Assembly (NCBI GenBank): GCA_045639905.1
Contig: JAZUDZ010000015.1
Span: forward strand, 6,473 to 70,472
Reading direction: 5' to 3'
Length of the DNA: 64,000 nt
Source: RGIG426 sp045639905
GTDB taxonomy: Bacteria > Bacillota > Clostridia > Oscillospirales > Acutalibacteraceae
Positions 38,361 through 46,542 of the stretch are shown piece by piece. Made by a program: the position numbers and the translations under genes. The notes beneath the pieces are model-generated. The model worked only from the letters and a program-made list of their open reading frames with translations, was not told the origin of the DNA and searched no databases. Position 1 is the first letter of the stretch, and every line of letters begins with the position of its first letter.

Positions 38361-39205
38361 ACGCACTGGAAATACAAAACTTAAGAAAAGCATACGACGG
38401 CTTTTTGCTTGATGATATCAGTCTGACGTTGCCAAGCGGATGTATTATGGGCCTTATCGGTGAAAACGGAGCAGGCAAAAGTACCACCATTAAACTGATT
38501 CTGGACATGATTCACAAAGACGGGGGAAGTATCCGGATTTTTGAGAAGGATACGGAAGAGTCCATAATGCTTCTCAAAGAAGACATTGGCGTTGTTTTGG
38601 ATGATGTGGGAATGCCCGAATGTTTAAATGCGAAACAAATCGGGAAAATCATGAAAAATACATTTCAAAACTGGGATGAAGAACAGTACAGCCGGCTTCT
38701 TTCCAAATTCAGTTTGCCGACCGATAAAGAGTTTAAGGATTTTTCCCGCGGTATGAAAATGAAACTCGGGATTGCCGTTGCCATGTCCCATGACAGCAAA
38801 TTGCTTTTGCTTGATGAAGCCACATCCGGACTGGATCCCGTTGCACGAGACGAAGTGGTGGAGATGCTGAGTGAGTTCACGCGAGATGAAAATCATTCGA
38901 TTTTGATTTCCTCGCATATTGTAAGTGATTTGGAGAAACTTTGTGATTATATCGCTTTTCTTCATAAGGGAAAACTCCTGTTGTGCGAGGAAAAGGACGA
39001 ATTACTGGCCAGGTACGGTATTGTTCGCTGTACAGGCGAACAGGTTGAGAACATTCCCCGAGAGGCAATTTTGTATAAAAAAGAAAACCCGTATGGTGTG
39101 GAAATCATGGTGGAGCGGAGTACCGTTCCCAAAGAAATTCAGATTTTCCCCATTAGTATTGAGGAGTTGTTTGTGTTGATGGTGAAAGGGGGAGACAATC
39201 TATGA
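38357..39205 (+). CDS. ABC transporter ATP-binding protein
   Basis: 282-aa ATPase subunit. Walker A GENGAGKST (about 35-43), the signature FSRGMKMKLG, Walker B LLLLDEATSGLDP and the switch His (ILISSHIVSDLE) are complete. The ATG overlaps the regulator stop by 4 bp. It resembles BcrA/YtrB-type export ATPases used for drug or peptide efflux. The substrate is not readable from sequence; it forms a complex with the membrane protein encoded next. Confidence 0.94.
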   Translation: MNALEIQNLRKAYDGFLLDDISLTLPSGCIMGLIGENGAGKSTTIKLILDMIHKDGGSIRIFEKDTEESIMLLKEDIGVVLDDVGMPECLNAKQIGKIMKNTFQNWDEEQYSRLLSKFSLPTDKEFKDFSRGMKMKLGIAVAMSHDSKLLLLDEATSGLDPVARDEVVEMLSEFTRDENHSILISSHIVSDLEKLCDYIAFLHKGKLLLCEEKDELLARYGIVRCTGEQVENIPREAILYKKENPYGVEIMVERSTVPKEIQIFPISIEELFVLMVKGGDNL

Positions 39206-39828
39206 AAGGGCTCTTGCTGAAAGATTTCTATATGATGAAGAAATATTGCCGATCCTATTTTTTGATTGCGGTGATATTCCTCGTTGTTTCTCTGCTTGGA
39301 AACGGTAACCTGTTTTTTGTTTTCTATCCTTGCCTTCTCTGCGGGATGATTCCCGTCAGTTTGCTGGCTTATGATGAAAGAAGCCATTTCATGCAGTACA
39401 GTGCCACCCTTCCGTATACGAAGGCACAAATTGTATCCTCCAAGTACGTATTAGGTCTTCTTGTCCAAGCAGCGGTGTTGGTTGTAACTGCCGTGGCCCA
39501 GGCGGTTAAAATGAGCCTGAAAGGAAATTTTGAGATTGTGGATTTCCTGATTATGGTTCTTTCTCTGTTTGTTGTTTCAACTTTGGCGTCTTCCATCGCC
39601 TTGCCGTTCATTTTTAAGCTCGGCGTGGAAAAGGGGCGTCTGGCCTATTATGTCATGATTGGATTTGTGTGTGCTGTCAGTGTTATTTTTTCGCAAATGT
39701 TTAAGGGATCTTTGCAGGTATCTGTGTCGGCCGGCATTATTTTCGGTGCTTTGGCAATTGTCGGAGCCGTTTTGTATGTCGTGTCGTGGCTCCTGTCCAT
39801 TTCTTTTTTCAAGAAGCGAGAAATCTGA
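39202..39828 (+). CDS. ABC-2 type permease subunit
   Basis: 208-aa membrane protein with about six helices, overlapping the ATPase gene by 4 bp. MKGLLLKDFYMMKKY at the N-terminus and LAYDERSHFMQYSATLPYTKAQIVSSKYV after the second helix are typical of the ABC-2 permeases paired with YtrA-type regulators (ABC2_membrane_5 group). It is half the length of full ABC-2 permeases and probably works as a dimer. Function is export, perhaps of a cell-envelope antibiotic. Confidence 0.88.
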   Translation: MKGLLLKDFYMMKKYCRSYFLIAVIFLVVSLLGNGNLFFVFYPCLLCGMIPVSLLAYDERSHFMQYSATLPYTKAQIVSSKYVLGLLVQAAVLVVTAVAQAVKMSLKGNFEIVDFLIMVLSLFVVSTLASSIALPFIFKLGVEKGRLAYYVMIGFVCAVSVIFSQMFKGSLQVSVSAGIIFGALAIVGAVLYVVSWLLSISFFKKREI

Positions 39829-39837
39829 TATTTAGAC

Positions 39838-39879
39838 AGAAAAAACAGGGTGCAGTCTTTTTGGGACTGCACCCTGTTT
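39838..39879. terminator. Terminator between the ABC operon and pckA
   Basis: AAACAGGGTGCAGTC (39843-39857) pairs with GACTGCACCCTGTTT (39865-39879). A T-run follows on the minus strand, a weaker one on plus; it probably serves both convergent units. Confidence 0.88.
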
Positions 39880-39889
39880 GTGTTTGAGA

Positions 39890-41488
39890 TTAGAGCTGCG
39901 GACCGGCAGCAACCAAGGCTTTTCCGGCTTCGTTGCCTTCGTATTTTACGAAGTTCTTCACGAAACGGCCGGCCAAATCTTTGGCTTTCTCTTCCCACTC
40001 GGAGGCGTCGGCATAGGTGTCGCGAGGATCCAAAATGCCGGTGTCCACGCCGTTGAGCTGGGTCGGGACTTCCAAGTTGAAGTACGGGATGGTTTTGGTC
40101 GGGGCATTCAAAATGTCGCCGTCCAGGATTGCATCGATGATGCCGCGGGTATCTTTAATGGAGATACGTTTGCCGGTGCCGTTCCAACCGGTGTTGACGA
40201 GGTAGGCTTTGGCGCCGCTGGCTTCCATACGTTTGACGAGCTCTTCGGCATACTTGGTCGGATGCAATTCGAGGAATGCCTGACCAAAGCAGGAAGAGAA
40301 GGTCGGGGTCGGCTCGGTGATACCGCGCTCGGTACCGGCCAATTTGGCGGTGAAACCGGAGAGGAAGTAGTATTTGGTCTGTTCCGGAGTCAACACGGAG
40401 ACCGGCGGCAAAACGCCGAAAGCGTCAGCGGACAAGAAGATAACATTCTTGGCAGCCGGAGCAGCGGAGACCGGGCGGACAATCTTTTCGATGTGGTCGA
40501 TCGGATAGGAAACACGAGTGTTTTCGGTAACGGACTTGTCAGCAAAATCGATTTTGCCGTCGGCATCAACGGTAACGTTCTCGAGAAGAGCGTTGCGTTT
40601 GATGGCATTGTAAATGTCCGGTTCGGATTCTTTGTCGAGGTTGATAACCTTGGCATAGCAACCGCCTTCAAAGTTGAAGACGCCGTTGTCGTCCCAGCCG
40701 TGCTCGTCGTCGCCGATGAGGAGACGTTTCGGGTCGGTGGACAAGGTGGTTTTGCCGGTGCCGGAAAGACCGAAGAAGATGGCGGTGTTTTCACCGTTCA
40801 TATCGGTGTTGGCAGAGCAGTGCATGGAAGCAATGCCTTTGAGCGGCAGGTAGTAGTTCATCATGGAGAACATACCCTTCTTCATTTCGCCGCCGTACCA
40901 GGTGTTCAGGATAACCTGCTCACGGCTGCTGATGTTGAAGACAACAGCGGTCTCGGAGTTAAGGCCGAGTTCTTTGTAGTTTTCAACCTTGGCTTTGGAA
41001 GCGGTGTACACCACGAAGTCCGGCTCGAAGGAAGCGAGTTCCTCGGCGGAGGGCTTGATGAACATGTTGGTAACGAAGTGAGCCTGCCATGCCACTTCCA
41101 TAATGAAGCGGATGGACATACGAGTGTCTTTGTTGGCACCGCAGAAGGCATCAACAACGTACAGCTTTTTGCCGGAGAGTTCGTTAAGAGCAATCTCTTT
41201 CACGGCTTTCCAGGCTTCCTCGCTGGCCGGATGGTTGTCGTTTTTGTATTCATCGGTGGTCCACCAAACGGTGTCTTTGGAGTTTTCGTCCATAACGATG
41301 AATTTGTCCTTGGGGGAACGGCCGGTGTAAACGCCGGTCATAACGTTAACGGCACCGAGCTCGGTAACTTTACCTTCGTCGAAGCCTGTCAAGGACGGGT
41401 CGGTTTCGTCGCGGAATAAATCTTCGTAAGAGGGATTGTGAATAATCTCTTTCACGTCGCTGATTCCATAACAGGTTAAATCTAACAT
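39890..41488 (-). CDS. pckA: Phosphoenolpyruvate carboxykinase (ATP)
   Basis: 532-aa enzyme interconverting oxaloacetate plus ATP and PEP plus CO2 plus ADP. TGRSPKDKFIV, the P-loop FGLSGTGKTTLS, the metal-binding IGDDEHGWDDNGVFNFEGGC (in segments) and TRVSYPIDHI are diagnostic. In rumen and gut anaerobes it often runs in the carboxylating direction, toward succinate, saving energy. The start at 41488 (MLDLTCYG) follows AGGAA; a longer frame upstream has no ribosome site. Codon use is strongly biased, implying abundant protein. Confidence 0.97.
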   Translation of the reverse strand: MLDLTCYGISDVKEIIHNPSYEDLFRDETDPSLTGFDEGKVTELGAVNVMTGVYTGRSPKDKFIVMDENSKDTVWWTTDEYKNDNHPASEEAWKAVKEIALNELSGKKLYVVDAFCGANKDTRMSIRFIMEVAWQAHFVTNMFIKPSAEELASFEPDFVVYTASKAKVENYKELGLNSETAVVFNISSREQVILNTWYGGEMKKGMFSMMNYYLPLKGIASMHCSANTDMNGENTAIFFGLSGTGKTTLSTDPKRLLIGDDEHGWDDNGVFNFEGGCYAKVINLDKESEPDIYNAIKRNALLENVTVDADGKIDFADKSVTENTRVSYPIDHIEKIVRPVSAAPAAKNVIFLSADAFGVLPPVSVLTPEQTKYYFLSGFTAKLAGTERGITEPTPTFSSCFGQAFLELHPTKYAEELVKRMEASGAKAYLVNTGWNGTGKRISIKDTRGIIDAILDGDILNAPTKTIPYFNLEVPTQLNGVDTGILDPRDTYADASEWEEKAKDLAGRFVKNFVKYEGNEAGKALVAAGPQL

Positions 41489-41616
41489 ATGAAACTTCCT
41501 TTCACAGTAATTTGTATTTGGATTACATTTTCCACCGGTTATTACACCATATATATGGAAAAAACACAAGAATATTTTACTGAAATTGGCAAAAGTCTGT
41601 CCTTTTTCTACAATGA

Positions 41617-41653
41617 CGACAAGAAAAAATCCATCACCGGTTGGCGATGGATT
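41617..41653 (-). terminator. Terminator after the ECF S-component gene
   Basis: AATCCATC (41628-41635) pairs with GATGGATT (41646-41653) on either side of the stop codon; TTTTTCTTG follows on the minus strand. The stem overlaps the last codons. Confidence 0.75.
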
Positions 41654-42149
41654 CATAGGTTTTTTTGAGTCCCAATTTCCAGCAAAGAGCAAAGCCAATC
41701 AACGCTCCGGCAACCGCCTGGAGGATTTGGAACGGAAGCTTGGCCACGGCTTCCACATAGGTGCTGTATACATAGACTTTTCCGAAGAAATACCCAAGGA
41801 CCATAATGACGGCACCGATTCCGGTCCCGATTGCGGAAGCACCGACGGGGCTTTTCTTCATCACATAGTGGGAAAAAACGGAAATGACAATGGACTGTAT
41901 GCTTCGAACAACGAAGGAGACCAGCATGGCTCTCGGGTAGAAAAAGAAGTCACCCAGAAAGGCGCCGACACCGCCGGCAACAAAGGCATATACGGGGGAC
42001 AGGATGATGGAAGCGGCCACGATAATAATGTCATTTAAATAGATATGGCCTCCCGGTACGGGGAGAGAAAAGGAACTGAGGACTATGTTGATGGCCATAA
42101 GCATGGCCGCCATACACAAATCCACGGTTTGCTTTCGAATTGTTTGCAT
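41634..42149 (-). CDS. ECF transporter S component, probably vitamin B6-related
   Basis: 171-aa membrane protein with six helices and the ECF S-component look: LCMAAMLMAINIVLSSF at the N-terminus (AxxxA helix that contacts the T subunit), then VPGGHIYLNDIIIVAASI and ARGXG-like small-residue helices. S components bind a vitamin and join a shared EcfAA'T module, whose genes are not here. It diverges from a MocR/PdxR-type regulator, and such regulators commonly control B6 metabolism, so pyridoxine or a related compound is the best guess. The start at 42149 is uncertain; the ribosome site is weak. Confidence 0.8.
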   Translation of the reverse strand: MQTIRKQTVDLCMAAMLMAINIVLSSFSLPVPGGHIYLNDIIIVAASIILSPVYAFVAGGVGAFLGDFFFYPRAMLVSFVVRSIQSIVISVFSHYVMKKSPVGASAIGTGIGAVIMVLGYFFGKVYVYSTYVEAVAKLPFQILQAVAGALIGFALCWKLGLKKTYESIANR

Positions 42150-42245
42150 AAAAACACACCAACCTCTTGCATAATTGCAGCACATACTTTACAATGAAAC
42201 TGAACATATGAAAATAACCAAAACGAAAGGAAATTATATAACCAG

Positions 42246-43331
42246 ATGAGGTACAGTATCGATAAAACGAAACGGGAGCCGGCCTATGTACAGCTTTACC
42301 GTTTTTTACGGGAGGATATCGTTTCCGGTGTGTATGGATTCGGTACAAAGCTTCCGTCAAAACGGATTGTGGCAGAAGAGGTTTCGGTGAGTATCATCAC
42401 CGTGGAGCATGCCTACGAGTTGCTGTGTGAGGAGGGGTATGCCGAAGCACGACAGCGAAGCGGTTATTTTGTTGTTTTCCGTGACCAGGACGGATTTGCT
42501 TCTCCCGTCGGACAACCGATGGCTTTTAAACCGGACATGGATGTGCCGGCGGGGAACGGAACGTTTCCGTATTCGGTTCTTGCAAAAGCCATGCGCAGCG
42601 TTCTCAGCGAACAGGGAGAGAGAATCCTGACAAGATCTCCGCATAACGGGTGTGAAGTCCTTCGCTCGGCCATCCAAAAATATCTGTCAAGAAGCCGCGG
42701 TATAACGGCGGAAGTCGGTCAAATTGTGATTGGTTCCGGTTCGGAATATTTGTACAGTCTGCTTGTGGAACTTTTGGGGCGCAACCGGAAATATGCGGCG
42801 GAGGACCCGTCTTACCAGAAAATCGAGCAGGTGTACAGGGCATCCGGTGTAAAACCGGAAATGCTACCGCTGGGTACGGACGGAATTGACAGCGCGGCCC
42901 TACAGAATACCCATGCGACCGTGCTGCACATTTCCCCGTATCGCAGTTTTCCGAGCGGTGTTTCCGCATCCGCATCCAAACGGCACGAGTATGTTCGCTG
43001 GGCTGCCAAGAGGGAAAGGTATGTGATTGAGGATGATTTCGAGTCGGAATTTTCGGTATCGACCAAACCGGAGGAAACCATCTTCTCTTTGTCTGAAAAG
43101 GACAATGTTATCTATATGAATACCTTTTCTAAAACCATTTCTCCGTCGCTTCGTGTCGGGTATATGGTCCTGCCGAAGCATTTGGTGCCGGTCTTTGAGG
43201 ATAAACTCGGATTTTATTCCTGTACGGTTCCGACCTATATCCAGTATGTGCTTGCGAAACTTTTGGATGAAGGAGATTTTGAGAGACATATTAACCGGGT
43301 GAGACGTCAAAAACGGAAAGAACTTGAATGA
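42246..43331 (+). CDS. MocR/PdxR-type regulator lacking its C-terminal end
   Basis: 361 aa. A GntR-type winged helix (about 1-75; VQLYRFLREDIVSGVYGFGTK, LPSKRIVAEEVSVS) is joined to a fold-type I aminotransferase domain with PLP Lys296 in TFSKTISPSLRVGYMV and the D-motif IEDDFESEF. Full-length MocR proteins have about 460-480 residues; this one stops at HINRVRRQKRKELE, where others continue for about 100 residues of the small C-terminal domain. Nothing resembling the missing part is in the 94 bp before the next gene. It is probably a truncated, perhaps inactive, regulator. The divergent S-component gene is the likely target. Confidence 0.85.
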   Translation: MRYSIDKTKREPAYVQLYRFLREDIVSGVYGFGTKLPSKRIVAEEVSVSIITVEHAYELLCEEGYAEARQRSGYFVVFRDQDGFASPVGQPMAFKPDMDVPAGNGTFPYSVLAKAMRSVLSEQGERILTRSPHNGCEVLRSAIQKYLSRSRGITAEVGQIVIGSGSEYLYSLLVELLGRNRKYAAEDPSYQKIEQVYRASGVKPEMLPLGTDGIDSAALQNTHATVLHISPYRSFPSGVSASASKRHEYVRWAAKRERYVIEDDFESEFSVSTKPEETIFSLSEKDNVIYMNTFSKTISPSLRVGYMVLPKHLVPVFEDKLGFYSCTVPTYIQYVLAKLLDEGDFERHINRVRRQKRKELE

Positions 43332-43352
43332 GAAAAAAAGAGAAAATCCGTC

Positions 43353-43381
43353 TTGCAACCGAGGAATGAAAAATGTATAAT
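43353..43381 (+). promoter_or_regulatory. Promoter of the NifU-like/GGGtGRT operon
   Basis: TTGCAA (43353-43358), 17-bp spacer, TATAAT (43376-43381). Confidence 0.8.
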
Positions 43382-43425
43382 AAACAACAGTGATTTTTTA
43401 CTAAATTGGAAGGAGAAATCGAATC

Positions 43426-44127
43426 ATGAATTATTCTCGTGAAGTAGAAAACATGTGTGTGGTTCAAAAAGGCCCGCATCATGGTCCTGCTCCGATTCCG
43501 GAAGAGGGAAAATGGATCCAGGCAAAAGAGATTACAGACATCTCCGCATACACTCACGGCGTGGGCTGGTGTGCTCCGCAGCAGGGTGCCTGCAAACTGT
43601 CTTTGAACGTGAAAAACGGCATTATTGAGGAAGCTTTGGTGGAAACCATCGGCTGCTCCGGCATGACACACTCTGCCGCTATGGCCGCCGAGATTCTTCC
43701 CGGCAAAACTTTGCTCGAAGCCTTGAATACAGACTTGGTTTGCGATGCCATTAACACCGCAATGCGTGAACTGTTCCTGCAGATTGTTTACGGTCGTAGC
43801 CAGTCCGCTTTCTCCGATGACGGTTTGGTCATCGGCGCCGGTATGGAAGACCTCGGTAAAGGCTTCCGTTCCATGGTCGGTACCATGTACGGCACCAAAC
43901 AAAAGGGTGTCCGTTATTTGGAAATGACCGAAGGCTATTGCACCAGAATGGCTCTCGACGAAAACGACGAGGTTATCGGTTATGAATTTGTTTCCTTGGG
44001 CAAAATGACCGACTTCATCAAAAAAGGTATGGAGCCGAATGAAGCCTACGAGAAATCCCTCGGCCATTACGGTCGTTTCAACGCAGAAGACGGCGCGGTC
44101 AAATACATTGACCCGCGTAAAGAATAA
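43426..44127 (+). CDS. NifU-like Fe-S scaffold protein paired with GGGtGRT
   Basis: 233-aa cytoplasmic protein. The region WCAPQQGACKLSLNVKNG, then ALVETIGCSGMTHSAAMAAE, matches the NifU/IscU-type scaffold fold with Cys residues in the usual order, though an N-terminal 50 residues and a C-terminal domain of about 90 are extra. It always appears to travel with a GGGtGRT protein in anaerobes; the pair's role is unknown, with Fe-S or flavin chemistry suspected. The strong codon bias (GGT, CGT, ATC, TTC) implies high expression. AAGGAG lies upstream of ATG; the partner starts 14 bp after the stop. Confidence 0.85.
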   Translation: MNYSREVENMCVVQKGPHHGPAPIPEEGKWIQAKEITDISAYTHGVGWCAPQQGACKLSLNVKNGIIEEALVETIGCSGMTHSAAMAAEILPGKTLLEALNTDLVCDAINTAMRELFLQIVYGRSQSAFSDDGLVIGAGMEDLGKGFRSMVGTMYGTKQKGVRYLEMTEGYCTRMALDENDEVIGYEFVSLGKMTDFIKKGMEPNEAYEKSLGHYGRFNAEDGAVKYIDPRKE

Positions 44128-44141
44128 GGAGGGGTGGAGAA

Positions 44142-45152
44142 ATGGCACAGTTTGAAGGTTATGAGAGACGCGAGGCCAAAATCCTCGGCGTGTTGAAAGA
44201 GTATGGTATTTCTTCCATCGATGAGTGCAAAGAGATTTGTGACAAATACGGTATTGACCCGTATACCACCGTTCAGGAGACCCAGCCGATTTGCTTCGAA
44301 AATGCAAAATGGGCTTACACGGTCGGTTCCGCCATTGCTTTGAAAGAAGCAGAGCGTACCGGTGACAAATCCGCTGCCACTGCCGCCGCCAACATCGGTA
44401 TCGGCTTGCAGTCTTTCTGCATCCCGGGTTCCGTTGCCGAAAACCGTAAAGTCGGTCTCGGTCATGGTAATCTCGGCAAAATGCTTCTTTCCGAAGAGAC
44501 GGAATGCTTTGCGTTCCTGGCCGGCCACGAATCCTTTGCCGCCGCTGAAGGTGCTATCAAAATCGCCTTGAACGCCAACAAAGTTCGTGTGAAACCGCTT
44601 CGTGTTATTTTGAATGGTTTGGGCAAAGATGCCGCTTACATTATCAGCCGTATCAATGGTTTTACCTTTGTGGAAACCGAATTTGATCCGTACACCGAAG
44701 AAGTGAAAGTTGTCAGCAAAAAGCCGTTTTCCAACGGTCCGCGCGCCAAAGTCAACTGCTACGGTGCCGATAACGTTCCGGAAGGCGTTGCCATTATGAA
44801 ACTGGAGAATGTCGGTGTTTCCATCACCGGTAACTCCACCAACCCGACCCGTTTCCAGCATCCGGTTGCCGGTACCTACAAGAAATGGGCTATCGAGAAC
44901 GGTGTGAAATACTTCTCCGTCGCTTCCGGTGGCGGTACCGGTCGTACCCTTCACCCGGATAACATGGCTGCCGGTCCGTCCTCTTACGGTATGACAGACA
45001 CCATGGGCCGTATGCATTCCGACGCACAGTTTGCCGGTTCTTCTTCCGTCCCGGCCCACGTCGAAATGATGGGTCTTATCGGTATGGGTAACAACCCGAT
45101 GGTCGGTGCTACCGTTGCGTGCGCCGTTTCCGTCGAGGAAGCTCTCAAATGA
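44142..45152 (+). CDS. GGGtGRT family protein
   Basis: 336-aa protein named after its GGGTGRT motif, here in FSVASGGGTGRTLHPDNMAAGPSSYG around residues 263-288 (written in parts: SVASGGGTGRT, HPDNMAAGPSSYG). No signal peptide or membrane helix. The function has not been established for the family; the glycine-rich loop suggests nucleotide or phosphate binding. It is cotranscribed with the NifU-like gene and equally codon-biased, so both probably form an abundant complex. It ends before a terminator that abuts the cobalamin-riboswitch promoter. Confidence 0.9.
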   Translation: MAQFEGYERREAKILGVLKEYGISSIDECKEICDKYGIDPYTTVQETQPICFENAKWAYTVGSAIALKEAERTGDKSAATAAANIGIGLQSFCIPGSVAENRKVGLGHGNLGKMLLSEETECFAFLAGHESFAAAEGAIKIALNANKVRVKPLRVILNGLGKDAAYIISRINGFTFVETEFDPYTEEVKVVSKKPFSNGPRAKVNCYGADNVPEGVAIMKLENVGVSITGNSTNPTRFQHPVAGTYKKWAIENGVKYFSVASGGGTGRTLHPDNMAAGPSSYGMTDTMGRMHSDAQFAGSSSVPAHVEMMGLIGMGNNPMVGATVACAVSVEEALK

Positions 45153-45166
45153 GAATAATGGATTTG

Positions 45167-45202
45167 GCCGACTCTCACCTATGTGGGGGTCGGCTTTTTT
45201 TG
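45167..45202 (+). terminator. Terminator after GGGtGRT
   Basis: GCCGAC (45167-45172) pairs with GTCGGC (45189-45194), with CAC/GTG inside, followed by TTTTTTTG. Confidence 0.85.
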
Positions 45203-45231
45203 TTGACATTCCATACGTTTGTGGGTATGAT
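45203..45231 (+). promoter_or_regulatory. Promoter of the cobalamin-riboswitch operon
   Basis: TTGACA (45203-45208), 17-bp spacer, TATGAT (45226-45231); start expected near 45238, at the riboswitch P1 stem. Confidence 0.85.
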
Positions 45232-45237
45232 GATAAC

Positions 45238-45391
45238 GCAAACGGGGAAACAGGTGAAAATCCTGTACGAGCCCGTCGCCGTGAGGCATTTTGTCGGTAT
45301 GATCTGACGGAAATCCGCCATTTCCGGAAACGCCATTGGGGAAACCCGAGAAGGTGATCCTACCTTGTGCCGAGTCGAAATATCCGTTTGC
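45238..45391 (+). promoter_or_regulatory. Cobalamin riboswitch
   Basis: The B12-box features are visible in order: GGGGAAACAGGTGAAAATCC, CGAGCCCGTCGCCGTGA, then CGCCATTGGGGAAACCCGAG and AAGGTG. Closing stem P1 is GCAAACGG (45238-45245) with CCGTTTGC (45384-45391). Downstream, TTCTCATT can pair with AATGAGAA, and ATTCTC could mask the AGGAGAAT ribosome site, so control of translation is likely. It governs the DUF4430 lipoprotein and ECF genes. Confidence 0.92.
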
Positions 45392-45460
45392 TGTATTCTC
45401 ATTTTTGCCGCGAGTGCCGGATGCGTAATGAGAAAATTTCAACAAAATAGGAGAATCATA

Positions 45461-45922
45461 ATGATGAACAACAAACTTGAAAAACGGTTGTTGTCTGTGG
45501 TTCTGTGTTTGGTGCTGCTGGCGGCTACGGCACTGGTATTCACAGGATGTCAGACACAAAAAGCGGGGCCCGTTCCGACGGAAAGTGACCTGGAACAAAC
45601 GAGTGAATCTTTTGAAGAAAACTCACTGCCCGAACAGCATTTTTTCACCCTGGAAGTGGTAACACCAGATGGGAAAATACAGACATTTCACGTGCAGTCA
45701 ACGGAAGAAACGGTCGGGGATGCCCTCGTAAAAGAGGGGATGATTGCCGGCGACAAAAGTGAGTACGGGCTGTATGTGAAAACGGTTTGCGGAACGACGT
45801 TGGACTTTGACAAAGACAAGATGTATTGGGCATTTTATGTGGATGGATCCTATGCGTCGAGCGGCGTGGATACCACCCCGATTGAAGACGGAAAAACCTA
45901 TAAACTGGCGGCGGAAAAATGA
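45461..45922 (+). CDS. DUF4430 lipoprotein, probable surface cobalamin-binding protein
   Basis: 153 aa. Signal peptide with a lipobox ending FTGC (Cys about residue 28), a Ser/Glu-rich spacer, then a DUF4430 domain (FTLEVVTPDGKIQTFHVQS, TVGDALVKEGMI, YWAFYVDGSYASSGVDTTPIEDG in parts). DUF4430 is related to the C-terminal beta domain of transcobalamin and intrinsic factor, which bind B12. Placement directly behind a cobalamin riboswitch and 4-bp overlap with an ECF S-component gene make a role in capturing B12 at the cell surface likely. The start is set by AGGAG 7 bases before tandem ATGs. Confidence 0.88.
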   Translation: MMNNKLEKRLLSVVLCLVLLAATALVFTGCQTQKAGPVPTESDLEQTSESFEENSLPEQHFFTLEVVTPDGKIQTFHVQSTEETVGDALVKEGMIAGDKSEYGLYVKTVCGTTLDFDKDKMYWAFYVDGSYASSGVDTTPIEDGKTYKLAAEK

Positions 45923-46434
45923 AGAAGCTGACGGTTCGGGAAATTGCCGTTTTCGGAATGTTCGGGGCTCTTATGTATGTGTCCAAACTTCTTATGGATG
46001 CCCTTCCGAACATTCACCTGATCGGAATGTTTGTTGTCACCCTGACGGTGGTATACCGAAAGCGGGCGCTTTACCCGATTTATGTGTTTGTTTTCTTGAC
46101 GGGCTTGCTGGGTGGTTTTTCCACCTGGTGGCTGCCGTATCTGTATATTTGGACAGTCTTATGGGGTGCTGTAATGTTACTGCCGCAAAGGATTCCCGAA
46201 AAAGCGAAGCCTTTTGTCTATATGGTGGTATGCTCCCTGCACGGATTCCTGTACGGGACGCTTTACGCACCGGTTCAGGCGCTGGTATTCGGACTGGATT
46301 TCAAGGAAATGATTGCCTGGATTGTGGCCGGATTTTCTTTCGATTGTCTTCATGGTATCGGAAACTTTGTGGCGGGAATTTTAATCTATCCGCTTTCAAA
46401 AGTGTTGCTCAAAATGGAAAATTCGTTTCAGTGA
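45919..46434 (+). CDS. ECF transporter S component, predicted cobalamin-specific
   Basis: 171-aa membrane protein with about six helices. LTVREIAVFGMFGALMYVSKLLMDALPNIHLIG (in two halves) is the S-component N-terminal helix with small-residue faces, and FDCLHGIGNFVAGILIYPL closes the fold. The riboswitch upstream and the overlapping B12-binding-type lipoprotein gene indicate cobalamin or a precursor as substrate, like CbrT/CblT-type S components. The energising EcfAA'T subunits are not encoded in the window and are presumably shared. Confidence 0.87.
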   Translation: MKKLTVREIAVFGMFGALMYVSKLLMDALPNIHLIGMFVVTLTVVYRKRALYPIYVFVFLTGLLGGFSTWWLPYLYIWTVLWGAVMLLPQRIPEKAKPFVYMVVCSLHGFLYGTLYAPVQALVFGLDFKEMIAWIVAGFSFDCLHGIGNFVAGILIYPLSKVLLKMENSFQ

Positions 46435-46437
46435 GCG

Positions 46438-46470
46438 AGAGAGTCGTGGTGTCACGACTCTCTTTTTTTC
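46438..46470 (+). terminator. Terminator of the cobalamin operon
   Basis: AGAGAGTCGTG (46438-46448), loop GTGT, CACGACTCTCT (46453-46463), then TTTTTTC. Confidence 0.92.
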
Positions 46471-46497
46471 GTCAATCTCACGGTGATTTCACCAAAC

Positions 46498-46509
46498 TTT
46501 TGTACAAAA
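46498..46509. repeat. 12-bp palindrome TTTTGTACAAAA, copy 2
   Basis: Identical to 26990-27001; here 78 bp upstream of the -35 box of the carbohydrate operon. Confidence 0.45.
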
Positions 46510-46542
46510 TGTACGCGAAATGTTGCATAAAATTCTCGTTTC

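Noticed and set aside
38357..39828. The ABC exporter ATPase as energiser of the carbohydrate transporters
   Set aside because: Its sequence is of the BcrA/YtrB export type and it is coupled to its own ABC-2 permease; CUT1 importers use MsmX/MalK-type ATPases.
39878..41419. 513-codon plus-strand frame opposite pckA
   Set aside because: Phe/Gly/Val-rich shadow of pckA codon use; no promoter or ribosome site, and pckA motifs are complete on the other strand.
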